This document shows, piece after piece, positions 1 to 7,682 of a stretch of 64,000 nt of DNA (positions are counted from its first letter, which is position 1; every line of letters starts with the position of its first letter). The position numbers and the translations under genes are program-made. This DNA is from Negativicutes bacterium (GTDB lineage: Bacteria > Bacillota_C > Negativicutes > Sporomusales_B > JARLHX01). The DNA lies in contig JARLHX010000262.1 of the NCBI GenBank assembly GCA_031292035.1, positions 1-64,000 of the forward strand. The letters are read 5' to 3'. Under the pieces are notes generated by a model that was given only the letters and a program-made list of their open reading frames with translations, made no database searches and was not told the origin of the DNA.

Positions 1-221
1 ATTTCGTCGGCCAAGGCGGCGTCGGCCGTGTACCAGTAGGACGAGTGTACCCCGTAGTGGGCCGAGAGCTTGTCGACAGTCCTTTTTTGCGGACTGACCG
101 TTTCGCCGCGGATGAGCTCGGAAATGGTGGTCTGGCTGACGCCGCTGGCCCGGGCGGCCTCGCTTTCCGAACCTTTGTCATAGAGGTCAACGAATTTTTT
201 TAGTTTCCCTCCTTGGAACAC
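1..221 (-). CDS. XRE-family phage repressor (partial, C-terminus outside window)
   Basis: Reading leftwards from a GTG start at 221, the frame stays open to the window edge (73 residues seen). An AGGAGG ribosome binding site sits 5 nt upstream of the GTG. The residues contain a helix-turn-helix of the XRE/Cro type: SEAARASGVSQTTISELIRG followed by a positively charged segment and a predicted fifth helix. It is divergent from the early operon that starts at 723, and three copies of a 15-bp palindrome lie in the space between. That arrangement is typical of a CI-like lysogeny repressor, so I infer it represses the early promoter and itself. It could instead be a Cro-like protein; the missing C-terminus would decide. 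Confidence 0.8.
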   Translation of the reverse strand, partial: MFQGGKLKKFVDLYDKGSESEAARASGVSQTTISELIRGETVSPQKRTVDKLSAHYGVHSSYWYTADAALADE

Positions 222-250
222 ACAACAACCTCCTGCCTTGCAAAAACGCT

Positions 251-265
251 AACGGAAATTACGTT
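251..265. promoter_or_regulatory. Operator copy 1 (AACG-N7-CGTT palindrome)
   Basis: AACGGAAATTACGTT lies 30 nt upstream of the repressor start codon. It matches copies at 631-645 and 679-693 (shared pattern AACG-N7-CGTT, 15 bp). Its place suggests autoregulation of the repressor gene. Confidence 0.6.
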
Positions 266-380
266 TGCGTATTCTCCGCACGAGAAAAAAAACCCTTTAT
301 TTTTCCCAGAAAAAGTCAGAAGAAATTTTTGATAGCTAATAAGAAATTTTTATTACAGCTTGTCGCAAAAAGAGTCGGCA

Positions 381-418
381 AAAAGGAACAGGCGCGGGAT
401 GGGCAGCCTGTTCCTTTT
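381..418. terminator. Hairpin between repressor and early operon
   Basis: AAAAGGAACAGGC pairs perfectly with GCCTGTTCCTTTT across a 12-nt loop. T runs lie on both sides, so it could end transcription in either direction. No convincing gene is seen in 266-630 besides this hairpin; short open frames there have no ribosome site or family resemblance. Confidence 0.5.
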
Positions 419-630
419 GCTTTAGGGCGGCGGATTTTACACTAACGGGGCGTCGATTAACGTGACGCGAATTTGTGGACATGACCATCATCCAGGGTGG
501 TGGTACTTGCAGCAAAGTGGACGTGTTTGCCGTCGCCCACCGGCAAGGCGACATCGTGGGGTGTTCGCTGCCCTTTTGGTTGTCCCGGTAGGTGCCATGG
601 CGCGCCGCAGAATAAAAATTTTATATAACT

Positions 631-645
631 AACGGAAAATCCGTT
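631..645. promoter_or_regulatory. Operator copy 2, overlapping the early -35 box
   Basis: AACGGAAAATCCGTT is a perfect 6+6 palindrome. Its right end shares two bases with the TTGACA -35 box at 644-649, so a bound repressor would block RNA polymerase. Confidence 0.65.
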
Positions 646-672
646 GACATACCCAAAATTTGGTAATAGAAT
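644..672 (+). promoter_or_regulatory. Early promoter PR-like
   Basis: TTGACA at 644-649, a 17-nt spacer, then TAGAAT at 667-672. This is a near-consensus vegetative promoter. It is flanked by operator copies 2 and 3 and lies 50 nt upstream of the first early gene. Confidence 0.7.
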
Positions 673-678
673 AAGGCT

Positions 679-693
679 AACGCTAATTCCGTT
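679..693. promoter_or_regulatory. Operator copy 3, at the early transcription start
   Basis: AACGCTAATTCCGTT sits just downstream of the -10 box, over the expected transcription start; the larger palindrome CTAACG...CGTTAG spans 677-695. It fits the same 15-bp pattern as copies 1 and 2. Confidence 0.65.
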
Positions 694-722
694 AGAAAGA
701 GAGCGAAGGGAGGCGAAGTGAG

Positions 723-1028
723 ATGACCGGAGGCGAGTTTGAGGCTCTGCAGGCTTGGCAGCGAGGGGCGCCCAACCGCCGGGTGGAGGTGATGCTGGAT
801 TATCGCCAGTGGGAGAAACGGCTGATCGAGCGGATCATGGTGATGGACGGCGAGAGGGGATTGCAATGGAGCGGTATCACTCCGGCGGAGATCGAGGAGA
901 TTGATGAGGTGCTGGTGGAGCGCTCGGTCCAGGCGGCCAGGGCGGCGATCAACGAGAATCTGTCGGTACTGGCCAAGCTGAAGCGGGCGCCGGAGAACCT
1001 GAGGGCGACAGGGCTTCCGCAGGGGTAA
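723..1028 (+). CDS. Prophage early protein, unknown function (101 aa)
   Basis: First gene of the early operon, 30 nt behind operator copy 3, with a GGGAGGCGAAGTGAG ribosome site. The product is a small, mostly helical, charged protein without a signal peptide or membrane segment. Residues 25-45 (around YRQWEKRLIERIMVMDGE) look like a coiled or helical hairpin. I do not recognise the family. The position, first under the repressor-controlled promoter, suggests an early regulatory or replication role. Confidence 0.7.
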   Translation: MTGGEFEALQAWQRGAPNRRVEVMLDYRQWEKRLIERIMVMDGERGLQWSGITPAEIEEIDEVLVERSVQAARAAINENLSVLAKLKRAPENLRATGLPQG

Positions 1029-1049
1029 TTTGCAAAAGGGTGAGAGCGG

Positions 1050-1985
1050 TTGGACAACGAGATGCTTTTGATCGAGGGGGGATATATTTTGCTGGCGAGA
1101 AGGATGATTGACAGCGAGATATGGTTTAAGCCTCCCCTTTATCTCAAGGTATGGGTTTATCTTTTGGCCAGGGCCCAGCATAAGGATTACCGCAGTTTGA
1201 AAAAGGGGCAGCTGCTGGTGAGTATTCCCGCTCTGCAGGAGGCTTGCCACTGGTATGTGGGCTGCCGCAAGATGGTGCCGACGAAGGATCAGGTGTTTCA
1301 GGTGCTGGAGTGGTTGCGCAGCGGCTGTGCACAAGGCTGCGCACACGATGCATCTTCGCCGATGGTGACGACGGTGAAGGCAACCCGGGGGATGGTGGTG
1401 ACCATCCATAACTACGGGGCTTACCAGAATCCCCGGGCGTACGAAGGCAACGCCGTCGCCAGGGTCGAGGTGAGGCCGGGAGCAATCGGAGAGCAACAGC
1501 CGGCCGCCGCGACAAACAAGAAGGAGAAGAAGATAAAAAGGGAAGAGAAGACGTCCGGCGGGACGATGCGGCAGTACGGTGAATTTGTCAGCCTGACGGA
1601 GGCGGAATATGGGCGTCTGACCGCCAGATACGGCAGCGAGGGGGCCGGGCGGATGGTGGAGATTCTGAATAATTATAAAGGGGCGAGCGGCCGGCAGTAT
1701 CGCTCTGATTACCTGGCGATCGAAAACTGGGTGGTGGAGCGCTACCGCCGGGAGCAAGCCGCCTCACCGTCCTCGTCGGCGCCGCCGCCGTCCGGGGATA
1801 AGGCCTGGGAGGAGGTGCGGGCGAAGTTGGTGACGTCTCGCCAGTCGCCGCTGGTCTGGTCTCACCCGGCGGTGGCCCAGGCGGTGAAGAATACCGGCTA
1901 TAAGTATATTCTCGACCGGCAGGAGGAGGCGGCGGCCCGTTTTGCCGCCGAGTATGAGGAGGTGGCCCGGCGGTGCGGCGGCTGA
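1050..1985 (+). CDS. Phage replication initiation protein, DnaD/O-like (311 aa)
   Basis: TTG start at 1050 behind a GGGTGAGAG site. Residues 10-60 resemble the winged-helix start of phage replisome organisers (the ARRMIDSEIWFKPP...LKVWVYLLARAQH pattern and KKGQLLVS). A Lys/Glu-rich linker follows near residue 155. Residues 170-235 resemble the DnaD-type C-terminal segment (LTEAEYGRL ... NYKGASGRQYRSDY). Proteins of this build recognise the phage origin and load helicase. The stop overlaps the next gene by 13 nt, which points to translational coupling. Assignment rests on pattern recognition and gene order, so the exact family is uncertain. Confidence 0.65.
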   Translation: MDNEMLLIEGGYILLARRMIDSEIWFKPPLYLKVWVYLLARAQHKDYRSLKKGQLLVSIPALQEACHWYVGCRKMVPTKDQVFQVLEWLRSGCAQGCAHDASSPMVTTVKATRGMVVTIHNYGAYQNPRAYEGNAVARVEVRPGAIGEQQPAAATNKKEKKIKREEKTSGGTMRQYGEFVSLTEAEYGRLTARYGSEGAGRMVEILNNYKGASGRQYRSDYLAIENWVVERYRREQAASPSSSAPPPSGDKAWEEVRAKLVTSRQSPLVWSHPAVAQAVKNTGYKYILDRQEEAAARFAAEYEEVARRCGG

Positions 1986-2311
1986 ACTTTTCGTATTCTC
2001 CCGCGGCGGTGGAGCAGGCGGCAGGTGATATGAGGGAACGGGTCAGGCCGTATGTGAAGCGGCATTTTCCCCGGCTGGCCGAGGGGCTGGTCGACCGCAA
2101 CTGCCTGGAGCTTGATTATGCTCAGGCCGCGGAGGGTCTGTGCGGCTGTTGCCTGGGGCTGGATATGTGCAGCGAGCTTTTGAATACCGCCGGGATGGCT
2201 GTAGGGCTGGAACTTCTTCCTGATGGGTATGTGCGGCAGTTTTTCTACCGCTGCCGCTTTCACGGCAAAGGGGGTGGGTCGTACGGAAAACATGGAATGG
2301 CGGGAGGCTGA
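1973..2311 (+). CDS. Small Cys-containing protein, possible helicase-loader N-terminal-like domain (112 aa)
   Basis: GTG start overlapping the end of the replication gene. The centre has CGCCLGLDMC followed later by a CRFHG motif, a Cys cluster like that at the start of DnaC/DnaI-type loaders in related phages. However, no Walker A ATPase domain follows, so it is either a free-standing zinc-binding module or a truncated loader. It overlaps the following gene. The function is inferred from its place behind the initiator gene only. Confidence 0.5.
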   Translation: MRRLNFSYSPAAVEQAAGDMRERVRPYVKRHFPRLAEGLVDRNCLELDYAQAAEGLCGCCLGLDMCSELLNTAGMAVGLELLPDGYVRQFFYRCRFHGKGGGSYGKHGMAGG

Positions 2312-2819
2312 GGAGGTTTTGCTGGCCCGGCTGTACGAGACGCGGGTGCCGGCCCGGGAGATGGCGGTCCGTCTTGGCCGGAGTGTCGGGGCGGTGCAGG
2401 CCAAGGCCTGCCGGCTGCATTTGACCCGGAGGCCGGGCGACTCGAGCGGCGCGGCGGCAACAGGCGGCTGGAGCCAGGTCGAGGTGGACGAGCTCCGGCG
2501 AGGTTGGGCCGAGGCGGAGGCCCCGGTTGCTATGGCTGAGAGGCTGCACCGGCCGGTGGGGGCGGTGTATCGCAAGCTGAGCAGGCTGAATCTGTGTCTG
2601 CGGCGGCCGCGCCAGCGCGAGGCGCGCCAGTCTGATGAGAGCCGCTCGCCGGAGGATCTTCGCCGTTTCCGGCGGCTGCTGCGGTTTCTGGTTTGGTGCA
2701 AAGCGAAGACCGGTCTGCCGGCGAAGGTGGTGGTGAGCGCGGTGCTGCAGGACGGGGACGAGCGGCGTCGGGAGAAGACACTGCCGGGCTTGGAGTCTGG
2801 GCCGTTGGTAGTAAAGTGA
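2292..2819 (+). CDS. Tandem Myb/SANT-like DNA-binding protein (175 aa)
   Basis: Two similar helix-turn-helix units are visible: WREAEEVLLARLYETRVPA with MAVRLGRSVGAVQAKACRL, then WSQVEVDELRRGWAEAEAP with MAERLHRPVGAVYRKLSRL. Each begins with a conserved Trp, as in SANT/Myb or GcrA-like phage proteins. A basic, Arg-rich C-terminal region follows. The start is uncertain: ATG at 2292 is preferred, GTG at 2274 is possible. It overlaps the upstream gene. Likely a phage transcription or replication regulator. Confidence 0.65.
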   Translation: MEWREAEEVLLARLYETRVPAREMAVRLGRSVGAVQAKACRLHLTRRPGDSSGAAATGGWSQVEVDELRRGWAEAEAPVAMAERLHRPVGAVYRKLSRLNLCLRRPRQREARQSDESRSPEDLRRFRRLLRFLVWCKAKTGLPAKVVVSAVLQDGDERRREKTLPGLESGPLVVK

Positions 2820-2835
2820 GGAGGGGGGAGAAACG

Positions 2836-3192
2836 ATGACGGGGATTATCAGGCGTACCGACCGGCTGGGCCGGGTGTGTTTACCCCGCGGGATGAGACG
2901 GCTGCTGGCGATTGAGGAGGATACGCCGCTGGAGATTCTTTTGGATTCGGGCCGGATGGTGCTGAAAAAGTTTGCGCCGGGGTGCAGCGGCTGCGCGAGT
3001 CCGGAGGTTTACCGGAGTGTGGGCGGGGTGCGTCTTTGCCATAGCTGCTGCGAGTCGCTGGCCGCAGGGGGGGGATGGGCGATGATGGCGCTGGTGGTCG
3101 GCACGGTGGTGGGGTTTGGCGCAGGCTGGTGGATGCGGGTCTGGCAGGGCGGCCGGGAGCGGAAGCTGATCGTGGTCAGCAGGGTACGCTAA
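2836..3192 (+). CDS. AbrB/SpoVT-type N-terminal domain with Cys pairs and a membrane segment (118 aa)
   Basis: A strong GAGGGGGGAG site lies 6 nt before the ATG. Residues 4-45 match the swapped-hairpin AbrB/SpoVT DNA-binding fold (RRTDRLGRVCLPRGMRRLLA ... LEILLDSGRMVLKKF). Next come two Cys pairs (CSGCASP and CHSCC), which may bind zinc, and then a hydrophobic helix at about residues 80-100. An AbrB-like domain with zinc cysteines is common in Clostridia phages; the C-terminal membrane helix is less usual. It sits in the early operon, 2 nt before the next gene. Confidence 0.65.
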   Translation: MTGIIRRTDRLGRVCLPRGMRRLLAIEEDTPLEILLDSGRMVLKKFAPGCSGCASPEVYRSVGGVRLCHSCCESLAAGGGWAMMALVVGTVVGFGAGWWMRVWQGGRERKLIVVSRVR

Positions 3193-3193
3193 T

Positions 3194-3616
3194 ATGGGCC
3201 AGGGGTATGAAGACCGGCGACTGGAGGAGCTGCTCCGCAGTTATCCGCTTTTAAAAGCCGACACGCTGATCGAGGCCCAGGGGCTATATAACCTGTTTCC
3301 CAGCTGCATCGCCAATTACAGCGGCATGCCGCACGGCAGCGGCATCTCGGATTCGACCGGAGCACTGGCCGTCCTCAGGGCGGGCAGCTCGCCGACGCAA
3401 AAAAAGGTCCAGGCCATTGAAATCGCCGTGGACTGTCTGGATGGAGTGGAAAAGGAACTGGTGAGGCTGCTGTATTTTGAAAAATGGCGGGTATTCCAGG
3501 TCCAGCACCGGATGCATATTTCCCGGGCGGTATTTTTCCGGCTGCGGCGGAGCGCCCTGGATAAGGTGGCCGGCCGCCTCATCCGCCTCGATCTGGCGAC
3601 AGACCAGGCAGGATAA
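3194..3616 (+). CDS. ArpU/RinA-like late transcription regulator (140 aa)
   Basis: Last gene of the early operon, with a terminator directly behind. The C-terminal half carries a sigma-region-4-like helix-turn-helix (VEKELVRLLYFEKWRVFQVQ ... ISRAVFFRLRRSALDKVAG), typical of ArpU/RinA regulators. Such proteins switch on late packaging and virion genes. No N-terminal domain is recognised. Position at the end of the early block supports the call. Confidence 0.7.
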   Translation: MGQGYEDRRLEELLRSYPLLKADTLIEAQGLYNLFPSCIANYSGMPHGSGISDSTGALAVLRAGSSPTQKKVQAIEIAVDCLDGVEKELVRLLYFEKWRVFQVQHRMHISRAVFFRLRRSALDKVAGRLIRLDLATDQAG

Positions 3617-3618
3617 AA

Positions 3619-3651
3619 TAAAGCCAGGCTTTATGAAAAAGCCTGGCTTTT
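3619..3651 (+). terminator. Terminator of the early operon
   Basis: AAAGCCAGGCTTT and AAAGCCTGGCTTTT form a long stem with an AT-rich loop directly after the late-regulator stop codon. Confidence 0.8.
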
Positions 3652-3696
3652 ATGTTGACGACACAGATTGGCCTTTGGGAGCAGTCCGGCCTGCGG

Positions 3697-4260
3697 CTAG
3701 TCGGGGGGCTCGATCTGGATGACATAGGTATGGCAATCCGACGGATAGAGGTTGCTGGCCTGATGGGTGATGCCTCCGGGGAAGCTGAGGCAGTCGCCAG
3801 GGTCGAGGAGATAGACTTTGTCATGGTCGAGGATGACCTGAAGCCGGCCTTGTTCGACAATGATATATTCGTGTGAACCGGGTTTGTGGGGCGGCAGGAG
3901 GCCGCTGGTGGCCCCGGAAGGCAGGATGAAGTGAATGAGCTCAAAGCCGGTGGTAGGGGTGTGCAGGATAAGCTGGCGCTGGAGCTCGGTTTTAGGGTCG
4001 AACTGGATGACCCGTTCATTCTTTCGCCGCAGCTGGATGTCTTCCGGTGTTTTTTCGTCCAGCAGGGTGGAAACGAGGGTGTTTAGGCCGCGGGCAATTT
4101 TGCTGGCAACCAGGATGGTGGGGTTGACTTCGCCGCGCTCGATTTTGGATAGCATCGACCGGCTGATATCGGCCCGGGTGGCTAATTCTTCCTGGGACAT
4201 GTTGAGTTTGCCGCGAATATTGGCAACATTACGAGAAAAATTGTGGTGGTGGGCAGACAA
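3697..4260 (-). CDS. XRE regulator with C-terminal cupin domain (187 aa)
   Basis: TTG start at 4260 behind an AGGAGG site. Residues 10-65 are a clear XRE helix-turn-helix (LNMSQEELATRADISRSMLS). Residues 110-180 form a cupin barrel (KPGSHEYIIVEQGRLQVI ... LLDPGDCLSFPGGITHQ), which usually binds a small molecule or metal. Members of this family control amino acid, polyamine or detoxification genes in bacterial chromosomes. It is on the minus strand between the early operon and the integrase and looks like a host-type cargo gene rather than a phage repressor. Confidence 0.85.
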   Translation of the reverse strand: MSAHHHNFSRNVANIRGKLNMSQEELATRADISRSMLSKIERGEVNPTILVASKIARGLNTLVSTLLDEKTPEDIQLRRKNERVIQFDPKTELQRQLILHTPTTGFELIHFILPSGATSGLLPPHKPGSHEYIIVEQGRLQVILDHDKVYLLDPGDCLSFPGGITHQASNLYPSDCHTYVIQIEPPD

Positions 4261-4570
4261 TATGATTTCCTCCTAAAGAAGCAGGGTGGTCGAAAGTTTA
4301 CTGACCTGCTTGGGGAATTATGGTAATATAATGCGTATTGTGACACTATAGTCAGCTAATATTTACAGGCTTGTAACAATTATTATTATAATTAATATTA
4401 TACATAGGGTGGCAATACCCTTTTTTTGCATTTTGGGAGCAGGTGGTGCATGGAGCACAAAACAGGGTGAAACTGAGACGATTTGGAGACGAATCGATCG
4501 GTTTATGTGCTATGATGGGTATAGCGGAGGCTGGTGGCTGCCGCTAAGTAACAGAAAAAGGTCAACAAGA

Positions 4571-4597
4571 AGAGTGCGGACTGCACTCTGTTTTTTT
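4571..4597 (+). terminator. Terminator in the 4.26-4.71 kb intergenic region
   Basis: AGAGTGC pairs with GCACTCT over a 5-nt loop and is followed by G and seven T residues. No convincing protein gene precedes it on this strand. A weaker GGGT...ACCC hairpin with seven T residues lies at 4407-4427. The AT-rich stretch 4310-4405 could hold a promoter, so a small RNA ending here is possible. Nothing else is seen in this 450-nt gap. Confidence 0.55.
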
Positions 4598-4714
4598 GTC
4601 TGCCGGGCAATATCGCGGCAGCCGGGGTGAAATAGATTTTAGGTCATTGTGGGTATAGTACGCGCATATGAGGGCTAGGGGTGGGAAGCCGGGCGCGAAC
4701 AGGCGGGGCGGTGG

Positions 4715-5308
4715 TTAAAAGGTGAGGCTTTCAAATAGTTTCCGGGGATCGATGTGGACCAGTCTGGTGTAGATCAGCGTTTCCGCCAGATCGGTGTGGC
4801 CGAGAAATTCCTGGACGATGGTCACAGGCATTCCCTGGGCGAGCAGGTTGACAGCGAAGCTGTGGCGGAGAATTTGCGGATGGGCGCGTCCGTCGGTAAA
4901 GCCGGCCTGGCGGCAGGCCCAGGCCACCCAGTTGTAGGCTGTTTTGCGGGTGACTGGGAAGAGTCGGTCACTGTCGGCAAGCTGCTTTTGCCCGATCCAG
5001 TCGTTGATTTCGGTGCTGAAATCGGTATGAAGCGGTATGACGCGGACATGTCCGTCTCGGCGCCGGAGGGAGCGGATCTGGATCTGGTGGGTGGCGGGAT
5101 CGATATCAGCCGCTACCAGGGCGATGGCTTCACTCACCCGGATTCCGGTGCGCCACAGGAGGTTGACGAGAAAATAGATGTCGACCTTCCGGGCAGAGGA
5201 GCAATGGGCAAGGATGGCGCGGATTTCATCTGCGGTGAAATAGCGGGGGAGCCGATCGCCGTTTCGGCCGATGGGACGGGTTTTGAAGGATGGTTTCACC
5301 GTTTGCAT
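4715..5308 (-). CDS. Short tyrosine recombinase/integrase (197 aa)
   Basis: The catalytic residues of the tyrosine recombinase family are all visible: Arg in LWRTGIRVSEA, the His-x-x-Arg pair in HPQILRHSF, the second His in LGHTDLAETL and the Tyr in LIYTRL. At 197 aa it contains essentially only the catalytic domain; the usual SAM-like core-binding domain and arm-binding domain are missing. Small solo-catalytic integrases of this kind occur in some Firmicute elements. It is the only recombinase in the window, so it would be the enzyme for excision, unless the element is no longer mobile. No tRNA or att repeat is seen beside it. Confidence 0.8.
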   Translation of the reverse strand: MQTVKPSFKTRPIGRNGDRLPRYFTADEIRAILAHCSSARKVDIYFLVNLLWRTGIRVSEAIALVAADIDPATHQIQIRSLRRRDGHVRVIPLHTDFSTEINDWIGQKQLADSDRLFPVTRKTAYNWVAWACRQAGFTDGRAHPQILRHSFAVNLLAQGMPVTIVQEFLGHTDLAETLIYTRLVHIDPRKLFESLTF

Positions 5309-5681
5309 GAGCGGCCTCCTTTCGGTGAAATGGATGGTTTGGGAGAAGATGGAACGAACAGTGTGTTATAAAATCCACGTTCGACAAGAAGTGGCAAAAA
5401 CCATTCTAAAATGTCATAGAAATTACAAATTTTTTCAATAATCTTATTAAAATAATGGATTTAGTTACAATATCTCCCTGTTGGGAGAAAGTGGGTAAGA
5501 ATATGGTGCGGTTGGTGAAACGGGACTATTTTGCGCGGCAGGAAAATGGGCGGTCTGCCGGCAGGCTCCATCGGACGAAGACGGGGTTCTGGCTGATGGA
5601 GGAGGGCAATGGGCGGCGGACAGCGCCAGGGCCTCACGGGGCAAAGGGGTAACGGAAGGTCTGGCTGGAGGTGGGAAGAGG
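5309..5681. other. Intergenic region before the terminase module
   Basis: The AT-rich segment 5370-5460 lies between the divergent integrase and the packaging genes and is the natural place for their promoters and for a recombination or packaging site. A possible small + strand frame from the ATG at 5503 lacks a good ribosome site and a family match. I see no clear att core, tRNA or terminator. Confidence 0.35.
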
Positions 5682-6041
5682 ATGGAACGGAAGGCAGGCG
5701 ATACGCCTGGCGGCCGAAGGTCCGGCAAGGCGGCCGGTCAGGCTGATCTTCGGCCGCGATTTGTCCGCTCGGCGGCGGCGGCCTTAAAGACGATGCTGGA
5801 GCTGATGACGACTTCGACGGCTGACGCGGTCCGCCTCAGGGCGGCGCAGGATATTTTGGACCGGGCCGGATTTAAGGTGCCGGAACGGCGGGAGGGGAGC
5901 GGCGCGGCAGGCGGGGCCAGTCCGCTGATCGATTACTCCGACCCGGCGGCGGTGGCGGCCCGGATCGACGAGCTCAGGCGGCGGCTGGAGGGCCAGGGGC
6001 GAAGCGTCAAGGCCGGAGAGGCGCAGGGGCCGGTGAACTAG
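5682..6041 (+). CDS. Terminase small subunit-like protein (119 aa)
   Basis: The central helical segment (ALKTMLELMTTSTADAVRLR, then AAQDILDRAGFKVPE) is the pattern seen in many proteins lying directly upstream of large terminase genes in Firmicute and proteobacterial phages. The N-terminus is basic and Gly-rich, and the C-terminus (DPAAVAARIDELRRRLEG) forms a short coiled coil. It would bind phage DNA and start packaging. It is separated from terL by 3 kb of other genes, which is unusual. GGAAGAGG lies upstream of the ATG. Confidence 0.6.
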   Translation: MERKAGDTPGGRRSGKAAGQADLRPRFVRSAAAALKTMLELMTTSTADAVRLRAAQDILDRAGFKVPERREGSGAAGGASPLIDYSDPAAVAARIDELRRRLEGQGRSVKAGEAQGPVN

Positions 6042-6119
6042 GCACAAGGCAGGGCGGGCGGCAAATATTACCGGCAGGAAGAAGGCGGCCTGGCGTGGAA
6101 ACCTCCCACAGAAGGGCAG

Positions 6120-6692
6120 GTGGTGGGTTTGATTAAACGCACATTTGGTGTTTTATTGCTGACGCTGCTGGTGCTGCTCGGCGGCTTTGCCGCTGGAGGA
6201 CAGGCCGGGGGGCATGAGGCATTTATCTATCCTGACAGCTGGACGGCGGATGACGGCAGCCCTGTTTCGGGTGAGGAGCGCCAGGCCATCACGGTGATGG
6301 CGGCAGGGTTTGAGGCCTATAATTCGGGTGATTCCAAGCAGGTGAAGGCCATTCATTGGTGGCTGCGGCCGGTCCAGGACAAGGATGTGATCGCGGCTCT
6401 GGTCCGGGGCGGGCTTTACCGCCTGCACGCGGTGGATGTGGTGGAAAGCGCCGGTGACCGGATGAAGGTGGTGGCGCTGTATTCGCGGGAGGTGGCCGAT
6501 GCCCAGGGGGGCAGTATGCTGGGGTTCAGCCGGGGCGAATATACACTGCTTTACCGTGATGGGGTCTGGGGGATCACTGGCTATAAGGCTCTGGAGGACA
6601 AGGATGTGTTCGCACTGATCGTCGACTGGACGAAGGCCGCCAAACGCTATGGGGTGAATGACCTCAGCCATTGGGGCGGTCTGGTGCGCTAA
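6120..6692 (+). CDS. Secreted protein, NTF2/DUF4878-like (190 aa)
   Basis: The GTG-initiated product has a clear signal peptide (LIKRTFGVLLLTLLVLLGGF). The mature part has an FEAYNSGDSKQVKAIHW segment, two glycines before a YRLHAVDVV strand, and a VWGITGYKAL ending. This alternation of helices and strands resembles NTF2-like or SnoaL-like exported proteins. The function is unknown. It is closed by a terminator at 6697, so it behaves as a moron-type gene inserted in the packaging module. Confidence 0.65.
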   Translation: MVGLIKRTFGVLLLTLLVLLGGFAAGGQAGGHEAFIYPDSWTADDGSPVSGEERQAITVMAAGFEAYNSGDSKQVKAIHWWLRPVQDKDVIAALVRGGLYRLHAVDVVESAGDRMKVVALYSREVADAQGGSMLGFSRGEYTLLYRDGVWGITGYKALEDKDVFALIVDWTKAAKRYGVNDLSHWGGLVR

Positions 6693-6696
6693 TGGA

Positions 6697-6740
6697 AAAA
6701 ACCTCGTGAATCGGCACGCGCCTTTTCTACGAGGTTTCTT
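6697..6740 (+). terminator. Terminator after the secreted protein gene
   Basis: AAACCTCGT pairs with ACGAGGTTT and is followed by CTTT. The right arm repeats the ACGAGGTTTCTT block found in the structured elements near 11.9 and 14.8 kb. Confidence 0.6.
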
Positions 6741-6822
6741 TGTGTTTTACGCAGGGAAAAAGGACTTGGCGGCAGTCAGGTCTTTTTTGTATGAAAAAAT
6801 GAGGATAAGGAGTGATTTCGAA

Positions 6823-7203
6823 ATGGCGGTTATGAGGACAAGAGGGGCGATCAGCCAAAAGCAGGTGGGGGTGGATGTCGATTTGGCCTGGGCCAACAGC
6901 GCGGCGGCAGGGACGGCGCAAACGGCGACGTTTGCGGTAAGCGACGCTGGCCTGTTTAAGGTGGTGGGCTACAATCCGTCAACGGTGACCGATCTGTCGG
7001 TGAGTGTCCGCGAGGTGCAGACCAATCTGAAGGGGGCCAGCCGCGACGCGGTGGTGGGCGCAACTTTGACCTTTCCCAAGAATCAGACGACGGCGCTGGT
7101 GGTGGGCAATGTCTCAGGGAGTGTAAAGCTGGTGGCGTCGAATGTGACGGTGCTGGGGGCAAGCGACGCCTTTACGGCGACCTTCCGGGTGTACGAGCTG
7201 TAA
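6823..7203 (+). CDS. Small beta-rich phage structural-type protein (126 aa)
   Basis: The start is set by an AAGGAG site before the ATG at 6823. The product is rich in Ala, Thr, Val and alternating strands (for example LFKVVGYNPSTVTDLSVSVR and TTALVVGNVSGSVKLVAS) with no signal peptide. It resembles small jelly-roll-like decoration or tail-attached proteins, and its composition is like the fibre-region protein at 59055-59390. No family is recognised, so the virion role is an inference. Confidence 0.5.
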   Translation: MAVMRTRGAISQKQVGVDVDLAWANSAAAGTAQTATFAVSDAGLFKVVGYNPSTVTDLSVSVREVQTNLKGASRDAVVGATLTFPKNQTTALVVGNVSGSVKLVASNVTVLGASDAFTATFRVYEL

Positions 7204-7214
7204 CAGGGCCGGGG

Positions 7215-7667
7215 TCAGGCGACCCGGGCCACCCCCAGGGCAAGGTGATCGAGGAGGGTGTCTTCGACCATAGCGATCTGGCTGGCGTCGCATTTGATGA
7301 TGATGACGACTTCAGACGACAGGGGCGGGCCTTTTTGGCCGCGATCCCGTTTGGTGAGGAAATAGTCGATGCCAAGGGCCACCGTGCCGCCGCCGAACAG
7401 GCCGATAAGGCCCCACAGCAACGGACCGCCTGGCAGCACATAGCCGTAGACGGCGCCGATGGTGGTGGTGAGTGCGGCGGTAATAAAGGCGCTGTCAAGG
7501 ACGCTGACGCCGTCGGCCCGGTGGATGGTGTCGAAGACCTGCATTTGCCGCTGTTTTTTATGGAGGGGGGCGGCGAGGATGTCAGCCCGCTCGATGCCTC
7601 TGAGCTCCAGGTCGGAAAGGGCGAGCTCAAGGAAGACTGAGTGCTCGAAGGTGGCGATGACGTACAC
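7215..7667 (-). CDS. Membrane protein, unknown (150 aa)
   Basis: The protein starts with a ferredoxin-like-looking segment (MYVIATFEHSVFLELALSDL), has two hydrophobic segments at about residues 60-105, and ends with a segment containing SSEVVIIIKCDASQIAMVED. The layout resembles general-stress DUF1269-type membrane proteins, but I cannot confirm it. The gene starts 15 nt behind the stop of the upstream gene at 7683-8453, so the two are probably one operon, transcribed against the phage genes. Confidence 0.6.
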   Translation of the reverse strand: MYVIATFEHSVFLELALSDLELRGIERADILAAPLHKKQRQMQVFDTIHRADGVSVLDSAFITAALTTTIGAVYGYVLPGGPLLWGLIGLFGGGTVALGIDYFLTKRDRGQKGPPLSSEVVIIIKCDASQIAMVEDTLLDHLALGVARVA

Positions 7668-7682
7668 AGCTTTAGGCTCCTG

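Noticed and set aside
4409..4630. 73-codon frame after the XRE-cupin promoter
   Set aside because: An intrinsic terminator lies inside it and it has no ribosome site or family.
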